Shown here one piece after another: positions 4,973 through 14,220 of a DNA stretch of 35,062 nucleotides; the stretch's first letter is position 1; each line of letters starts with the position of its first letter. The stretch is from a virus: positions 1 through 35,062 of IMG/VR virus record IMGVR_UViG_3300046010_002683, one strand, 5' to 3'. The position numbers and the translations under genes were made by a program. The notes below the pieces were generated by a model that made no database searches, was not told where the DNA came from, and was given only the letters and a program-made list of their open reading frames with translations.

Positions 4973-6158
4973 ATATAAAACGTTTGGAAGTGATAGCAGA
5001 TATTTCATTGTTACTGGTGGTAGGGGTAGTGGTAAGTCTTACAGCATTAACTTGCTACTTCTATTACTTACATATGAAAGTGGGCATACCATTCTATTTA
5101 CAAGATATACACTTACTTCTGCTCACGTTAGTATTATCCCTGAGTTTATTGATAAGATTGATATACTAGATAAGCACTCCGATTTTCATATAACAAAGGA
5201 CGAGATTATAAACCTAAGAACAGGAAGTAAGATATTATTTAAAGGTATCAAAACAAGTTCAGGAACTCAGACTGCAAACCTTAAATCTTTGGCTGGTGTT
5301 ACGACATGGATATTAGATGAAGCAGAAGAGCTTACTGATGAAGATACATTTGATAAGATAGATTATTCGATACGTTCTAAAGACAAACAGAATAGAGTAA
5401 TACTTATTTTAAATCCAGCAACTAAGGAGCATTTCATTTATCAAAAGTTCTTTGAAGCAAAAGGTGTTGAAGCGGGTAGCAATGTAATTAAAGGAGATAC
5501 AACATACATTCATACGACATACCTAGATAACTATAACAACTTATCGGAAAGTTTCTTAAATCAAATACAAACAATAAAAGAACGTAGACCGGACAAGTAT
5601 AAACACACAATACTTGGAGGATGGCTAGAGAAAGCTGAAGGAGTTATATTTACCAATTGGAGAATAGGACCATTCAACAAAGATAATGGAAGTGTATTCG
5701 GTCAGGATTATGGATTCAGTAACGATCCATCTACATTAATTGAAACGTCAATAGATAGGACAAACAAAAAGATATACATTAAAGAGCATATACATAAGCA
5801 AGGTTTAACTACGTCAGAACTTGCGCAATTAAACCAACAATTTGCGGGTAGAGATTTAATAGTAGGTGACAACTCAGAGCCTAGATTGATAGCAGAACTT
5901 AAAGCAAGAGGGTTAAATATAGTAGCAACAATAAAAGGTGCAGATTCAGTTAAATATGGCATAAGTTTAATTCAAGATTATGACTTGATTATTGAAGAAA
6001 ATTCTGTAAATTTGATAAAGGAATTAAACAACTACTGCTGGCTTGAAAAAAAGAGTGAGACACCGATTGATAAATACAACCACTGCTTAGATGCAATGAG
6101 ATACGCGATTAGTTATCAATTAGCTAATCCAAACAAAGGGAAGTATTCAATTTACTAA
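4953..6158 (+). CDS. terL: Terminase large subunit (Terminase_3/PBSX type)
   Basis: A 401-residue packaging ATPase and nuclease. Walker A is GGRGSGKS (22-29) and Walker B with the catalytic acid is WILDEAEE (119-126). The RNase H-like nuclease acids are D252 in GQDYGF, D306 in VGDNSEP and D380 in HCLDAMRY. It translocates DNA into the prohead and cuts it. An in-frame stop at 4944-4946 and the lack of any ATG before Walker A leave TTG at 4953 as the best start. This gives a 20-base overlap with terS, so translation is probably coupled to it. Confidence 0.93.
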   Translation: MVTLNPKYKTFGSDSRYFIVTGGRGSGKSYSINLLLLLLTYESGHTILFTRYTLTSAHVSIIPEFIDKIDILDKHSDFHITKDEIINLRTGSKILFKGIKTSSGTQTANLKSLAGVTTWILDEAEELTDEDTFDKIDYSIRSKDKQNRVILILNPATKEHFIYQKFFEAKGVEAGSNVIKGDTTYIHTTYLDNYNNLSESFLNQIQTIKERRPDKYKHTILGGWLEKAEGVIFTNWRIGPFNKDNGSVFGQDYGFSNDPSTLIETSIDRTNKKIYIKEHIHKQGLTTSELAQLNQQFAGRDLIVGDNSEPRLIAELKARGLNIVATIKGADSVKYGISLIQDYDLIIEENSVNLIKELNNYCWLEKKSETPIDKYNHCLDAMRYAISYQLANPNKGKYSIY

Positions 6159-6170
6159 ATACAAAATAAG

Positions 6171-6374
6171 ATGAGTGAAGTTAAAGAAGTAACGTTTCAA
6201 GTACCGAACAAGAAACAAATTATTAAGGATGTAACCTTAGACTTAATCGAGAAGTTTAAAGCTGAGCACGGAGATGGCTGGAAGTTAGAGATGTATGAAG
6301 CTATCGACAACGAGATTATGAAGTTTCAAGGAAGTTTAGAGTATTGGAAAGCTATTAGAAAGTTGATTAAATGA
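6171..6374 (+). CDS. Hypothetical protein, 67 residues
   Basis: Unrecognised small charged protein starting MSEVKEVTFQVPNKKQIIKD, likely beta then helix (FKAEHGDGWKLEMYEAIDNE). It lies between the large terminase and the tail chaperone and overlaps the latter by four bases. A tail-related role is likely from position only. Confidence 0.6.
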   Translation: MSEVKEVTFQVPNKKQIIKDVTLDLIEKFKAEHGDGWKLEMYEAIDNEIMKFQGSLEYWKAIRKLIK

Positions 6375-7060
6375 AGTTAGAACTAGTAATACCAACATCG
6401 TTAAGCGAGATACCTTTGATGCACTACCAAAAATACATGGTAGTTGCATCGAATAAGGATAACTCAGAGCTGTTTATATCACAGAAAATGATTGAGATAT
6501 TTTGTGGTATAGAATTAAAGAACGTAGTTAACATTAAGCTGTCAGATGTGATTGATTTGGTTACTCACTTCAAGAAATTGTTTAGTGAAAAGTTAGAACT
6601 TAAAAGAACATTTGAGATACAAGGTGTAAAGTTTGGATTCATTAATGAGTTAGAGGATATCTCTTTTGGTGAGTATATAGATTTAGAGTCTAACATAATC
6701 GATGTACAATCTTTCCACAAAGCAATGGCTGTAATGTACCGACCTATTACGAGTCAGAAAGGGGATAAGTATACCATAGATAAATATAGCGGTACAGCGA
6801 ACTATGCTGACTTGATGAAGTACGCACCTTTAGATGTTGTATTGCCAGCGTCGGTTTTTTTTTGGAATTTAGGAAGCGAGCTATTGACAGCTACCCTGTC
6901 CTATTTGGAGAATCAGATGACGAAGAAGAACAAAACGATTTTAGCGAAGCAACTCAATTTGGACAACGATGGGGATGGTATCAGTCAATATATCAACTCG
7001 CTAAAGGAGACATTACGAAGTTTGACAGAGTTACAGAAAGTGGACTATTTGAGTGCTTAA
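6371..7060 (+). CDS. Tail assembly chaperone, unshifted form (gpG-like)
   Basis: A 229-residue protein that is the zero-frame product of a frameshifted pair. The shared N-terminal 164 residues include LVIPTSLSEIPLMHYQKYM and SFGEYIDLE. The call rests on the frame arrangement: a slippery T-run at 6855-6863 and a second open frame at -1 that continues to 7137. In siphoviruses such pairs (gpG and gpGT) coat the tape measure during tail assembly. Unusually, the zero-frame extension after the slip is long (about 65 residues), nearly as long as the shifted tail of 91. Confidence 0.7.
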   Translation: MKLELVIPTSLSEIPLMHYQKYMVVASNKDNSELFISQKMIEIFCGIELKNVVNIKLSDVIDLVTHFKKLFSEKLELKRTFEIQGVKFGFINELEDISFGEYIDLESNIIDVQSFHKAMAVMYRPITSQKGDKYTIDKYSGTANYADLMKYAPLDVVLPASVFFWNLGSELLTATLSYLENQMTKKNKTILAKQLNLDNDGDGISQYINSLKETLRSLTELQKVDYLSA

Positions 7061-7137
7061 CAATGTTGACGTTTGAAAAGCAGAAAATGGAAATAGAAAA
7101 TAGACAATTAAAAAGAGCACATGAAAGGATACTATGA
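6371..7137 (+). CDS. Tail assembly chaperone, -1 frameshift product (gpGT-like)
   Basis: Joined frame 6371-6862 plus 6862-7137, giving about 255 residues. The codons GTT TTT TTT TGG contain the heptamer T TTT TTT at 6856-6862, a standard -1 slip site. After slipping, the frame reads LEFRKRAIDSYPVLFGE and then FGQRWGWYQSIYQLAKGDI and LTMLTFEKQKMEIE. That C-terminal pattern resembles the T extension of tail chaperones, and it has no start codon of its own apart from a TTG. A possible hairpin (GACAG 6886-6890 with CTGTC 6896-6900) lies downstream. A polymerase slip on the nine Ts is an alternative mechanism. Confidence 0.75.
6855..6863 (+). promoter_or_regulatory. Slippery site for -1 frameshifting (nine Ts)
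   Basis: Nine Ts give T TTT TTT in the zero frame, the classic form X XXY YYZ. Both tRNAs could re-pair after moving back one base. The run lies just where the second open frame overlaps. Transcriptional slippage at the same run is also possible. Confidence 0.75.
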
Positions 7138-7576
7138 TTTTACAAAAGCATTTCACGATTTCTTAATAAGTGATCCGTTAGTAAACCAGGTTACAAAAGG
7201 AAGCCTGGATAAGATTACAAACGCTAAAAAAGATATGTATCCGTTAGCTCACGTCATGATTGATAATGGTGCATTTGAAGAGAATACAATAAGGTTTTCT
7301 GTATCGTTAGTTGTGATGGATATTGTTGATTATACGAAAGAAGATTTAACACATTTATACTTCGGGAATAATAACGAAGATGACATTCACAATCAAACGT
7401 TAATGATTTGTCAACGTGCATTTGAAAGTATGCGAAGAGGTCAGTTAGGCGACAATTACTCTATTGAGTCAGAGACTGCATCTTTTGAATTCTTTGTTGA
7501 TAGATTTACAGATGATGTTGCTGGTTGCACTATGACTTTCGATGTAATAATGTCAAACGAGATGACTATATGTTAA
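7121..7576 (+). CDS. Putative tail completion/neck protein
   Basis: A 151-residue protein starting MKGYYDFTKAFHDFLISDPL. The body (IRFSVSLVVMDIVDYTKEDL, then a helix around QTLMICQRAFESMRRG, then strands ending in TMTFDVIMSNEM) has the strand-helix-strand look of tail terminator or neck proteins. Assignment is mainly from its place between the tail chaperone and other tail genes. It overlaps the chaperone end by 17 bases and the next start by seven. Confidence 0.45.
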   Translation: MKGYYDFTKAFHDFLISDPLVNQVTKGSLDKITNAKKDMYPLAHVMIDNGAFEENTIRFSVSLVVMDIVDYTKEDLTHLYFGNNNEDDIHNQTLMICQRAFESMRRGQLGDNYSIESETASFEFFVDRFTDDVAGCTMTFDVIMSNEMTIC

Positions 7577-8121
7577 ATGTACAGGAGGAGTTAGACAAGT
7601 TTAAGGATTATGTAATTAAGCAATCTAAATCTAATCTAACTAGACTAAAGAAAAACGATAGGAAGGGATTGTATAATACGATTAAAGGTGAAGCAAAGGC
7701 AATGCCTAACTCTTTCTACCTATCATTTGATTTAGGGGAATATGGTGCGTATGTCGATAAAGGTGTAAAGGGTGCGGACCCGTCTCAGGTTTCACCAAAC
7801 GCAAAAGTAAAAGGACAGCAAGCGCCTAATAGTCCATACAGTTTCAAGACTAAGAAGCCACCATCTGACTTAATAGCAAAGTGGGCTCAAAGAAAGAACT
7901 TAAGATTAAGGGATAAGAAGGGACAATATGTTAAAGGCAGTTACAAAGCAATAGGATTTATCACGGCTAAAAACATTTGGGCGCGAGGCATTAAACCTTC
8001 ATTATTCTTTACAAAACCATTTGAGAAGGCATACAAGCAACTTCCTGATGAGTTAGTCGAAAAATACGGATTGGACGCTTTGGAGTTATTTAAACATACA
8101 ATCAAACAACCTAAAAAATAA
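7570..8121 (+). CDS. HK97 gp10-like neck/tail completion protein
   Basis: A 183-residue basic protein beginning MLNVQEELDKFKDYVIKQSK. It contains FYLSFDLGEYGAYVDKGVKG (about residues 44-63), then a region typical of phage neck proteins with FKTKKPPSDLIAKWA and a C-terminal FFTKPFEKAYKQ. The glycine-aromatic motif YGAYVDKGVKG is common in Bacteroidetes phage tail completion proteins. The ATG at 7570 is preferred over an in-frame TTG at 7525 because it overlaps the preceding stop (ATGTTAA), as elsewhere in this genome. Confidence 0.5.
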   Translation: MLNVQEELDKFKDYVIKQSKSNLTRLKKNDRKGLYNTIKGEAKAMPNSFYLSFDLGEYGAYVDKGVKGADPSQVSPNAKVKGQQAPNSPYSFKTKKPPSDLIAKWAQRKNLRLRDKKGQYVKGSYKAIGFITAKNIWARGIKPSLFFTKPFEKAYKQLPDELVEKYGLDALELFKHTIKQPKK

Positions 8122-9176
8122 TGGCTAATATATTTGCGAGAAGTCCTTACATTATATCCGTAAACGAAACGGGACAAGAAGGTAGTAAGATAGAGATATT
8201 TCTATGGAATGGTACAGGTTCAGCACCTACTACACCACAATACACACTATCTAAATTAATACCCGCGTCTAATAATACGTTAACAACCTACGATATATCC
8301 CCATATATTAGAGAGTATTTGTCATTTGCTACGAGACAAGACCCAACAGCAATCACAACGTTAAGTACAAGCCAATGGTGTAATGTTCGAATCAAGAGAT
8401 ATAAATTAGACGTTACTACATATACGCTATTAAATACTACAGATTACTACGCCTTTGATGGATATACTTATTACGAAAGTGGAAGCAATGTAGATTTAGG
8501 GAATTATTTACTAGAAAATAAAACATATTATTATAACGAGGGAACTTATTCAGGTCAGATAAATTTATTCTTATCTTATTACAATGTTTATGATGGTGGT
8601 GATTATGTTCTTTATACTAAACCTGACTTGAGCGGTTCAACTACTTTGTCTGCTTCTAGTCAAGGATGGAGATGTATTCCTAGGGTTCATCCATCGTATA
8701 CAGCAACAGGAAATATAGTAAAAGTATATACAGCTTATGGCGTATTGAAAGCTACATATACATTTCTTCCAATTTGCGAGTCGAAATATACTCCTGTAGT
8801 GATTGACTTCATTAATCAGTATGGAGCTTGGCAAAGAGAGTTCTTTTTTAAAGCGTCTAAGAGTACGCTAGCAATAGAATCAAATGATTATAACGTAATG
8901 CAGAGTTCGATAACTAGCTACGATATCAAACAAGGTCAAAAGAAATCATTTAACACCAATGCTAGGGAGACAATTTCTGTAAATAGCGGTTATGTAAATG
9001 AAGATTTTAGCTCAAACATTAAACAGCTTATAATGAGTGAACGTATATTGGTTGATAATAAGCCTGCGATATGCAAAACAAAGTCATTAGAGTTAATGAA
9101 AAACATAAATAATCACATGATTAACTATAGTTTAGAATTCGAATTAGCTTATAACACTATAAATGCAGTAATATAA
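8121..9176 (+). CDS. Virion structural protein, probable tail/baseplate
   Basis: A 351-residue beta-rich protein, rich in Thr, Ser, Tyr and Asn and without a signal peptide. It starts MANIFARSPYIISVNETGQ and has FINQYGAWQREFFFKASK near residue 230-247. In Bacteroidetes siphoviruses proteins of this type are encoded directly before a larger tail protein, as here, and are called structural. I cannot name an enzymatic activity. It starts on the last base of the preceding stop and ends on the first base of the next gene's start. Confidence 0.55.
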   Translation: MANIFARSPYIISVNETGQEGSKIEIFLWNGTGSAPTTPQYTLSKLIPASNNTLTTYDISPYIREYLSFATRQDPTAITTLSTSQWCNVRIKRYKLDVTTYTLLNTTDYYAFDGYTYYESGSNVDLGNYLLENKTYYYNEGTYSGQINLFLSYYNVYDGGDYVLYTKPDLSGSTTLSASSQGWRCIPRVHPSYTATGNIVKVYTAYGVLKATYTFLPICESKYTPVVIDFINQYGAWQREFFFKASKSTLAIESNDYNVMQSSITSYDIKQGQKKSFNTNARETISVNSGYVNEDFSSNIKQLIMSERILVDNKPAICKTKSLELMKNINNHMINYSLEFELAYNTINAVI

Positions 9177-11599
9177 TGAAGAGAATTGTAGACATATACG
9201 TTGAAAGTATCAGTGGGAGTGGTGACTATTTAAAATTAGAATTGTTTAACGATGAGAAAATTGAGCTTACAAGTACGATTCAGAATATACAAGATATATC
9301 TAAGGTATACACCGACTTTACACAATCGTTTACCATACCAGCGAGTACAATTAATAATTCCATACTTCATCACTTTTATCAGTCGGATGTAAATATTACT
9401 AATAACGAATGGAATTTTAATTTTAGAATTAGAGCAAGAATTGAAATTGATTTAGTCCCATTTAGAACGGGTACTATAATGATGGAGAAAGCTAATATAA
9501 AGGATGGACGTACGGATAGTTATACGATTACTTTCTATGGTGACTTAGTAAGTCTTAAGGATAAGTTTGGAGATGCTAAGTTAAGCGATTTAGATTTTAC
9601 TTCATATGATATTGAATACACTGGCACAAATGTAATTAATAGAGTTAAGTCAAGTACATTAGAGAATGTGATGTTTCCGTTGATTAGTTCTAAAAGATTA
9701 TGGAGCTATGGAGATGGGGCTAGTACAGATGTTAAAACGGTTAAAGGTTCGATTAAGAATGACGAATTATTTCCGGCCTTAAAAGTTGCAAGGATATTAG
9801 ATGCAATTGAAGCAAAGTTTGACGTTGAATTTAATTCGCAGTTCTTTGTAAGTACAAATGATAAGTGGGAAAAGTTGTATTTATGGCTCAAGAATGAAGA
9901 GCAGTACACAGGAAAAACAAGTTCTACACCAGTGAATATTGTCGCGCCAAGCGGACAAACTATTGTCCCTGGATTCACTATGTATCCGTATTCTGTATCC
10001 CCAGTTCATTACACTGGATTTTCAGGGTTTTATTTTGATGGTTCCTTCTTTACTTGTAAATCAGTAGGAAACGTGACGAATCCTTTTGGTTCGGGACTTG
10101 TGTCAATAGACGCTCCAACGTTACAAATATCCGTACAAAGTGTTTCAGACGCTACAATTGAATATTACATAGACTTATATAAAGATGGTAAAGTTGTTAA
10201 AACAAAGACGAGTAAAGGTAAATTTTCCCCCTTAGATTTCTATACTTTCGCGCCTTCAGATAATGGAAGTGTATTTTTCTTTAGAATAAGAACTAAGGCG
10301 CCAATGACGTTAAACTTAGATGCTACTCTAAACTATAAATATTATAATAATTATAATCAACCAATATTTATTCCTTCAACTACCACTACTACAAAAACGG
10401 ATTTAAGTTCCAAAATGCCATCGATGACGGTTGCTGAATTCTTTAGCGGGTTGCTTAAGATGTTCAACGCTACTTGTTATGCTACGAGTGTAGATGTGTT
10501 TACAATTGAGCCTTTGGATATGTGGTATAATGGTGGTAACATTTACGATATTACAAACTATACAGATATAGATTCTATTGACGTTGAAAGAACAAATGTA
10601 TTCAAAAAATTGTCTTTCAAATATCAAAAGTCAGAATCGTTTTTAAATAGGGAATATTACGACAATGGAATAATGGAAAGAGAGTATGCAGACACTAATT
10701 TGACGTTATCAAACGAGGGTACGGATTATAGTGTTGAATTACCTTTTGAAAACTTATTGATGAACAATCTAAACGTTGACAACTTTCAGGTTGGGTATTG
10801 CTTAACAAAAGGTCCTGACTTTAAATCTTACATTCCTAAGCCAGTATTCTTATATTTTAACGAAAGAATTAACGATACTTTATACATGAATAATGGCACT
10901 ACATCGACGTTATGTAGCGACTTTAATATATTCAGTAATGTATTAGAGTCAAATGGTGGCTTATATTCTCTTACATTTCATCCTGAATCAGACGTTAAAA
11001 TCCCTAATGATACGTTAACTAATAATTTATACTCATTATACTATAGTAGCTACCTAGAAAACTTATTCAATCCTAAATGTAGACTTATAAGAATAAAGGC
11101 ACACTTCCCTTTGTCATTAATCACGAAATTACGATTGAATGATAGGTTAATAGTGCGAGATAAAAGATATATTATCAACGAACTTAAGTCTGACATTACA
11201 AGTGGGGAAGTCAGTCTAACTTTAATCAATGATTTTAGACCAATGCTTAACGATGCTATTACTCCTACAATAGTTATACCAAGTGGCGGTGGTACTGTTA
11301 CAATTCCTTATAAGGTTCCAAACGGGGTGATTAGCACAACGTTTTCATCTGGGGTTGCAGGTACTACAATATCACCAGGAAGCACAACTACAGATGCATC
11401 TATTGAAGTCACAGCGCCTGTAAACCCGTACACACCTACACCGATTTGGACCGAAAGCACAACGGATGTTATAATAACAGATGATGGATGGGGGATAGTA
11501 AACGAAGAAGGGTTTGGAGTTGTAATACCTGTTGATGCGACTAACTTAAATAATGATGGTACGACTTTTACAAATACAATTAATTTATTACAAGAATGA
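9176..11599 (+). CDS. Large tail/baseplate structural protein
   Basis: An 807-residue beta-rich protein starting MKRIVDIYVESISGSGDYLK. The first 150 residues (YTDFTQSFTIPAS, FRIRARIEIDLVPFRTGTIM) look like a tail-hub or distal-tail-like barrel that fixes the protein to the tail. The region around 400-480 (PSMTVAEFFSGLLKMFNATC) is reminiscent of hub proteins. The last 110 residues are low-complexity, rich in Thr, Pro, Gly and Val, and may form an exposed Ig-like or flexible domain. With the preceding gene it probably forms the baseplate. Unlike most siphovirus genomes, it precedes the tape-measure gene. Confidence 0.55.
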   Translation: MKRIVDIYVESISGSGDYLKLELFNDEKIELTSTIQNIQDISKVYTDFTQSFTIPASTINNSILHHFYQSDVNITNNEWNFNFRIRARIEIDLVPFRTGTIMMEKANIKDGRTDSYTITFYGDLVSLKDKFGDAKLSDLDFTSYDIEYTGTNVINRVKSSTLENVMFPLISSKRLWSYGDGASTDVKTVKGSIKNDELFPALKVARILDAIEAKFDVEFNSQFFVSTNDKWEKLYLWLKNEEQYTGKTSSTPVNIVAPSGQTIVPGFTMYPYSVSPVHYTGFSGFYFDGSFFTCKSVGNVTNPFGSGLVSIDAPTLQISVQSVSDATIEYYIDLYKDGKVVKTKTSKGKFSPLDFYTFAPSDNGSVFFFRIRTKAPMTLNLDATLNYKYYNNYNQPIFIPSTTTTTKTDLSSKMPSMTVAEFFSGLLKMFNATCYATSVDVFTIEPLDMWYNGGNIYDITNYTDIDSIDVERTNVFKKLSFKYQKSESFLNREYYDNGIMEREYADTNLTLSNEGTDYSVELPFENLLMNNLNVDNFQVGYCLTKGPDFKSYIPKPVFLYFNERINDTLYMNNGTTSTLCSDFNIFSNVLESNGGLYSLTFHPESDVKIPNDTLTNNLYSLYYSSYLENLFNPKCRLIRIKAHFPLSLITKLRLNDRLIVRDKRYIINELKSDITSGEVSLTLINDFRPMLNDAITPTIVIPSGGGTVTIPYKVPNGVISTTFSSGVAGTTISPGSTTTDASIEVTAPVNPYTPTPIWTESTTDVIITDDGWGIVNEEGFGVVIPVDATNLNNDGTTFTNTINLLQE

Positions 11600-11772
11600 T
11601 AGAGCAAATAATAGCACTTTTAAAGATAGATAATTTCTACGGAGTAAGTGAAAATATAGACATTGCAAAGGGAAAATATCTATTATCGGATAGTTTTCGC
11701 GTAAACTACAAACAAGGCAAAAGAGAGTTATTATTGAAAGCAAAGTACAATGGCAGAAAAGAAAGTAATTGA
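11596..11772 (+). CDS. Small tail-module protein, 58 residues
   Basis: A short open frame, ATG at 11596 overlapping the stop of the large tail gene (ATGA), ending TGA at 11770-11772 inside the start of the tape measure gene. The product begins MIEQIIALLKIDNFYGVSEN and is rich in Lys and Leu. It fills the only gap between two tail genes and keeps the stop-start overlap habit of this genome. Function unknown. Confidence 0.55.
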   Translation: MIEQIIALLKIDNFYGVSENIDIAKGKYLLSDSFRVNYKQGKRELLLKAKYNGRKESN

Positions 11773-13636
11773 ACTCGAAGTAAAGACAAACACTGAAGAT
11801 ATAAAGGGTAAATTTGCATCTTTAAAAAGCGAAATATCTAAAACTTCGGAAGAGGTAGAACAACTTACAAAAGCCTATGGTGAAAATAGTGACGAGGTAA
11901 AGCAAGCGTCTAAACAATTAGAGTCTCTTGAGAATGCGTATAGAGATTTAAATAAAGTAGCTACAGATGTCGGTGCTACATTCGAGGAGGTATATGGTGA
12001 TTTACAACCACTTACAACGAGAATGGGTGAAGCAGAAGATAGACTCTATGAATTAACTTTAGCTGGTAAAACAAACTCAAAAGAATATAAGGATTTATTA
12101 GGTGTTGTAGGTCAGTACAAACGTACCATGATGGAGACTGATATGGTGGTAGATGCTGCTGCTACAACAATGACAAGTAAATTAGGAGGTGCATTAGGGG
12201 GTGCTGCATCTGCATTTTCAGCAGTTGAAGGAGGAATGGCTTTAGTTGGAGTTGAGAGTGAGGACTTGCAAGCTACGATGGTAAAGTTACAAGCCGCAAT
12301 GGCACTCTCAGAAGGCATAAATGGCATAAAGGAATCTAGTGCTGCATTCAAACAATTAGGTGCTATAATAGGTCAAACTGCAATAGGTCAAAAATTACTT
12401 ACAGCAGCGCAAATAGTAGGTGCTGCAACTATGCGTGTTCTAAATGCTGTAATGGCTGCAAACCCAATACTCCTTGTAGTTGGTGCCGTAGGTGCTTTAG
12501 TTGCTGCTTTAGAAATATTAAAAAGAGGGCAAGATGATGCTGCTAATAAACAAAGGGAATTAAATAGACAATTAGAATACACAAAAAGATTAGAGAAAGA
12601 AAGTATAGACGCTACATCTGAGCACGTTAACGAATTAAAGAAACAGCACGAAAACAAGCTAAGATTAAAACAAGCTGAGGGAGCTAAGGATAGTGAGTTA
12701 GCAAAAATTGAAATTGACAATAAAAAAGAGATATTAAGATATTACAACTTAGTTTATCAAGGTGGAGCTAAATTAAATAAGGATCAATTAGCAGATGCAA
12801 AACAATTAAGAGAAGATATAAAAATATTACAAGCTCAACAACTAACTGATTTAAAGGAAGCAAACGCAGAAAAGAAAACAGAAATTAAAAAAGCAAATAA
12901 AGACCTATACGAACAAGACAGAATAGATTTAATAAATCAAGAGCAAGATGACATAGCAAGAGGTATTTTAGCTGATAATGCTGAGGCTGAAGCGGATAGA
13001 TTAGCAAAAGGAAATAAATTAAAATCAGAGGAGGAGTACTTTGGTTTATTAGTTGAGCTAGACGATCAAGCGAGAGAAGAAAAGAAAGCAAAAGACGCAG
13101 AAGATTTAGCAAATTCAAAATTAATTTCAGCTGCAAAGTTTGACATAGCAAGAAATACCTTTTCAGTAATTGGTGATTTAGCAAAGTCATTTGCTGGCAA
13201 GTCAGAGAGAGAACAAAAGAGAGCGTTTAATATTCAGAAAGCGGCTAATATTGCTGGTGCTGTAATGGATACTTATAAGGCTGCAAATGGTGCTTATGCC
13301 TCAATGTCAGGAATCCCCTATGTTGGTCCGTTTTTAGGTGCTGCGGCTGCGGCTGTTGCTATTGGTGCAGGTATAGCAAACGTTAACAATATTCGTAATC
13401 AAGAATTTGGTGGGGGGGGAAGTGCTAGTTCAGCTCCATCTAGCACAGGCAGTCTTGGTGGTGGTGGTGGATCTAATAACCAAGCAATAACACCGAACTT
13501 TAATATTATAGGCAACCAAAACCAAACGCAATTAGCACAATTAAATCAAGCACCCGTTAAAGCGTATGTTGTAGGTTCGGACGTTACGACACAGCAAATG
13601 TTAGATAAGAAAAAAATACAAAACGCTACAATTTAA
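11750..13636 (+). CDS. Tape measure protein
   Basis: A 628-residue protein with long heptad-like helices at both sides (residues 1-120 and about 270-470, rich in Lys, Glu, Ala and Asp). There is a hydrophobic stretch near 237-256 (NPILLVVGAVGALVAALEIL) and a second, alanine-rich one near 525-545, followed by a Gly/Ser-rich linker. Such proteins fill the tail tube, set its length and may insert into the host membrane during DNA entry. By length this suggests a short-to-medium tail. It overlaps a 58-residue gene upstream. Confidence 0.8.
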   Translation: MAEKKVIELEVKTNTEDIKGKFASLKSEISKTSEEVEQLTKAYGENSDEVKQASKQLESLENAYRDLNKVATDVGATFEEVYGDLQPLTTRMGEAEDRLYELTLAGKTNSKEYKDLLGVVGQYKRTMMETDMVVDAAATTMTSKLGGALGGAASAFSAVEGGMALVGVESEDLQATMVKLQAAMALSEGINGIKESSAAFKQLGAIIGQTAIGQKLLTAAQIVGAATMRVLNAVMAANPILLVVGAVGALVAALEILKRGQDDAANKQRELNRQLEYTKRLEKESIDATSEHVNELKKQHENKLRLKQAEGAKDSELAKIEIDNKKEILRYYNLVYQGGAKLNKDQLADAKQLREDIKILQAQQLTDLKEANAEKKTEIKKANKDLYEQDRIDLINQEQDDIARGILADNAEAEADRLAKGNKLKSEEEYFGLLVELDDQAREEKKAKDAEDLANSKLISAAKFDIARNTFSVIGDLAKSFAGKSEREQKRAFNIQKAANIAGAVMDTYKAANGAYASMSGIPYVGPFLGAAAAAVAIGAGIANVNNIRNQEFGGGGSASSAPSSTGSLGGGGGSNNQAITPNFNIIGNQNQTQLAQLNQAPVKAYVVGSDVTTQQMLDKKKIQNATI

Positions 13637-13647
13637 GTTATAATAAT

Positions 13648-14220
13648 ATGGAAAAGTTACAGAACATAGAGCTTACAATTAAGGACGAGAAAGAGCAAGG
13701 TGTATTTGCAATTAGTTTTGTTGATAGACCGGCGATTGAAGAAGATTTTATTTTACTTTCTGAAATGGAAGTGCAAATGAAAGTTATCGACGAGAATAAA
13801 CGTGAGGTAATTGGTCTTGCATTGGTACCTGAAAAAAAGATTCTTAGACGTATTAAAGATAAAGAATTCACGGTCTCATTTAGTGCTGAGACAATTGCTA
13901 AAACGCAGGAACTTTACATGAAGAAATTGTACGGAAATAATGTTACTGTGGACCATGCAGAAAATGTTGATGGTGTAGCATTAATTGAGTCATGGATAGT
14001 TGAAGATGTTAAGAACGATAAATCAAATATCTACAAACTTAATGCGCCTATTGGATCGTGGGTTGTAAAGATGAAAGTTTATAACGAAGAAGTTTACCAA
14101 GGCATTAAAGATGGTAAGTTTAACGGATTTAGTATTGAGGGTAAATACGATGGATTAGAGCAATTAGAAATGCAAGAAGACGTACTAAATGAGATTAAAG
14201 ATTTACTAGAAAAACTATGA
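13648..14220 (+). CDS. Prohead serine protease (XkdF-like, peptidase S78_2)
   Basis: A 190-residue protein. FAISFVDRPAIEEDF (residues 20-34) and the core VTVDHAENVDGVALIESWIV (99-118) followed by APIGSWVVKMKV and GFSIEGKY are the hallmark of XkdF-type prohead proteases. Likely catalytic residues are H103 and S115. The enzyme would process the capsid scaffold inside the prohead. It overlaps the next gene by four bases. In its usual arrangement it stands near portal and capsid; here the portal is 3.4 kb downstream. Confidence 0.75.
   Translation: MEKLQNIELTIKDEKEQGVFAISFVDRPAIEEDFILLSEMEVQMKVIDENKREVIGLALVPEKKILRRIKDKEFTVSFSAETIAKTQELYMKKLYGNNVTVDHAENVDGVALIESWIVEDVKNDKSNIYKLNAPIGSWVVKMKVYNEEVYQGIKDGKFNGFSIEGKYDGLEQLEMQEDVLNEIKDLLEKL

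Noticed and set aside
12885-13190. Leu-rich minus-strand frame opposite the tape measure
   Set aside because: Its leucine runs are the complement of the Lys/Ala/Glu coiled-coil codons, an artefact.
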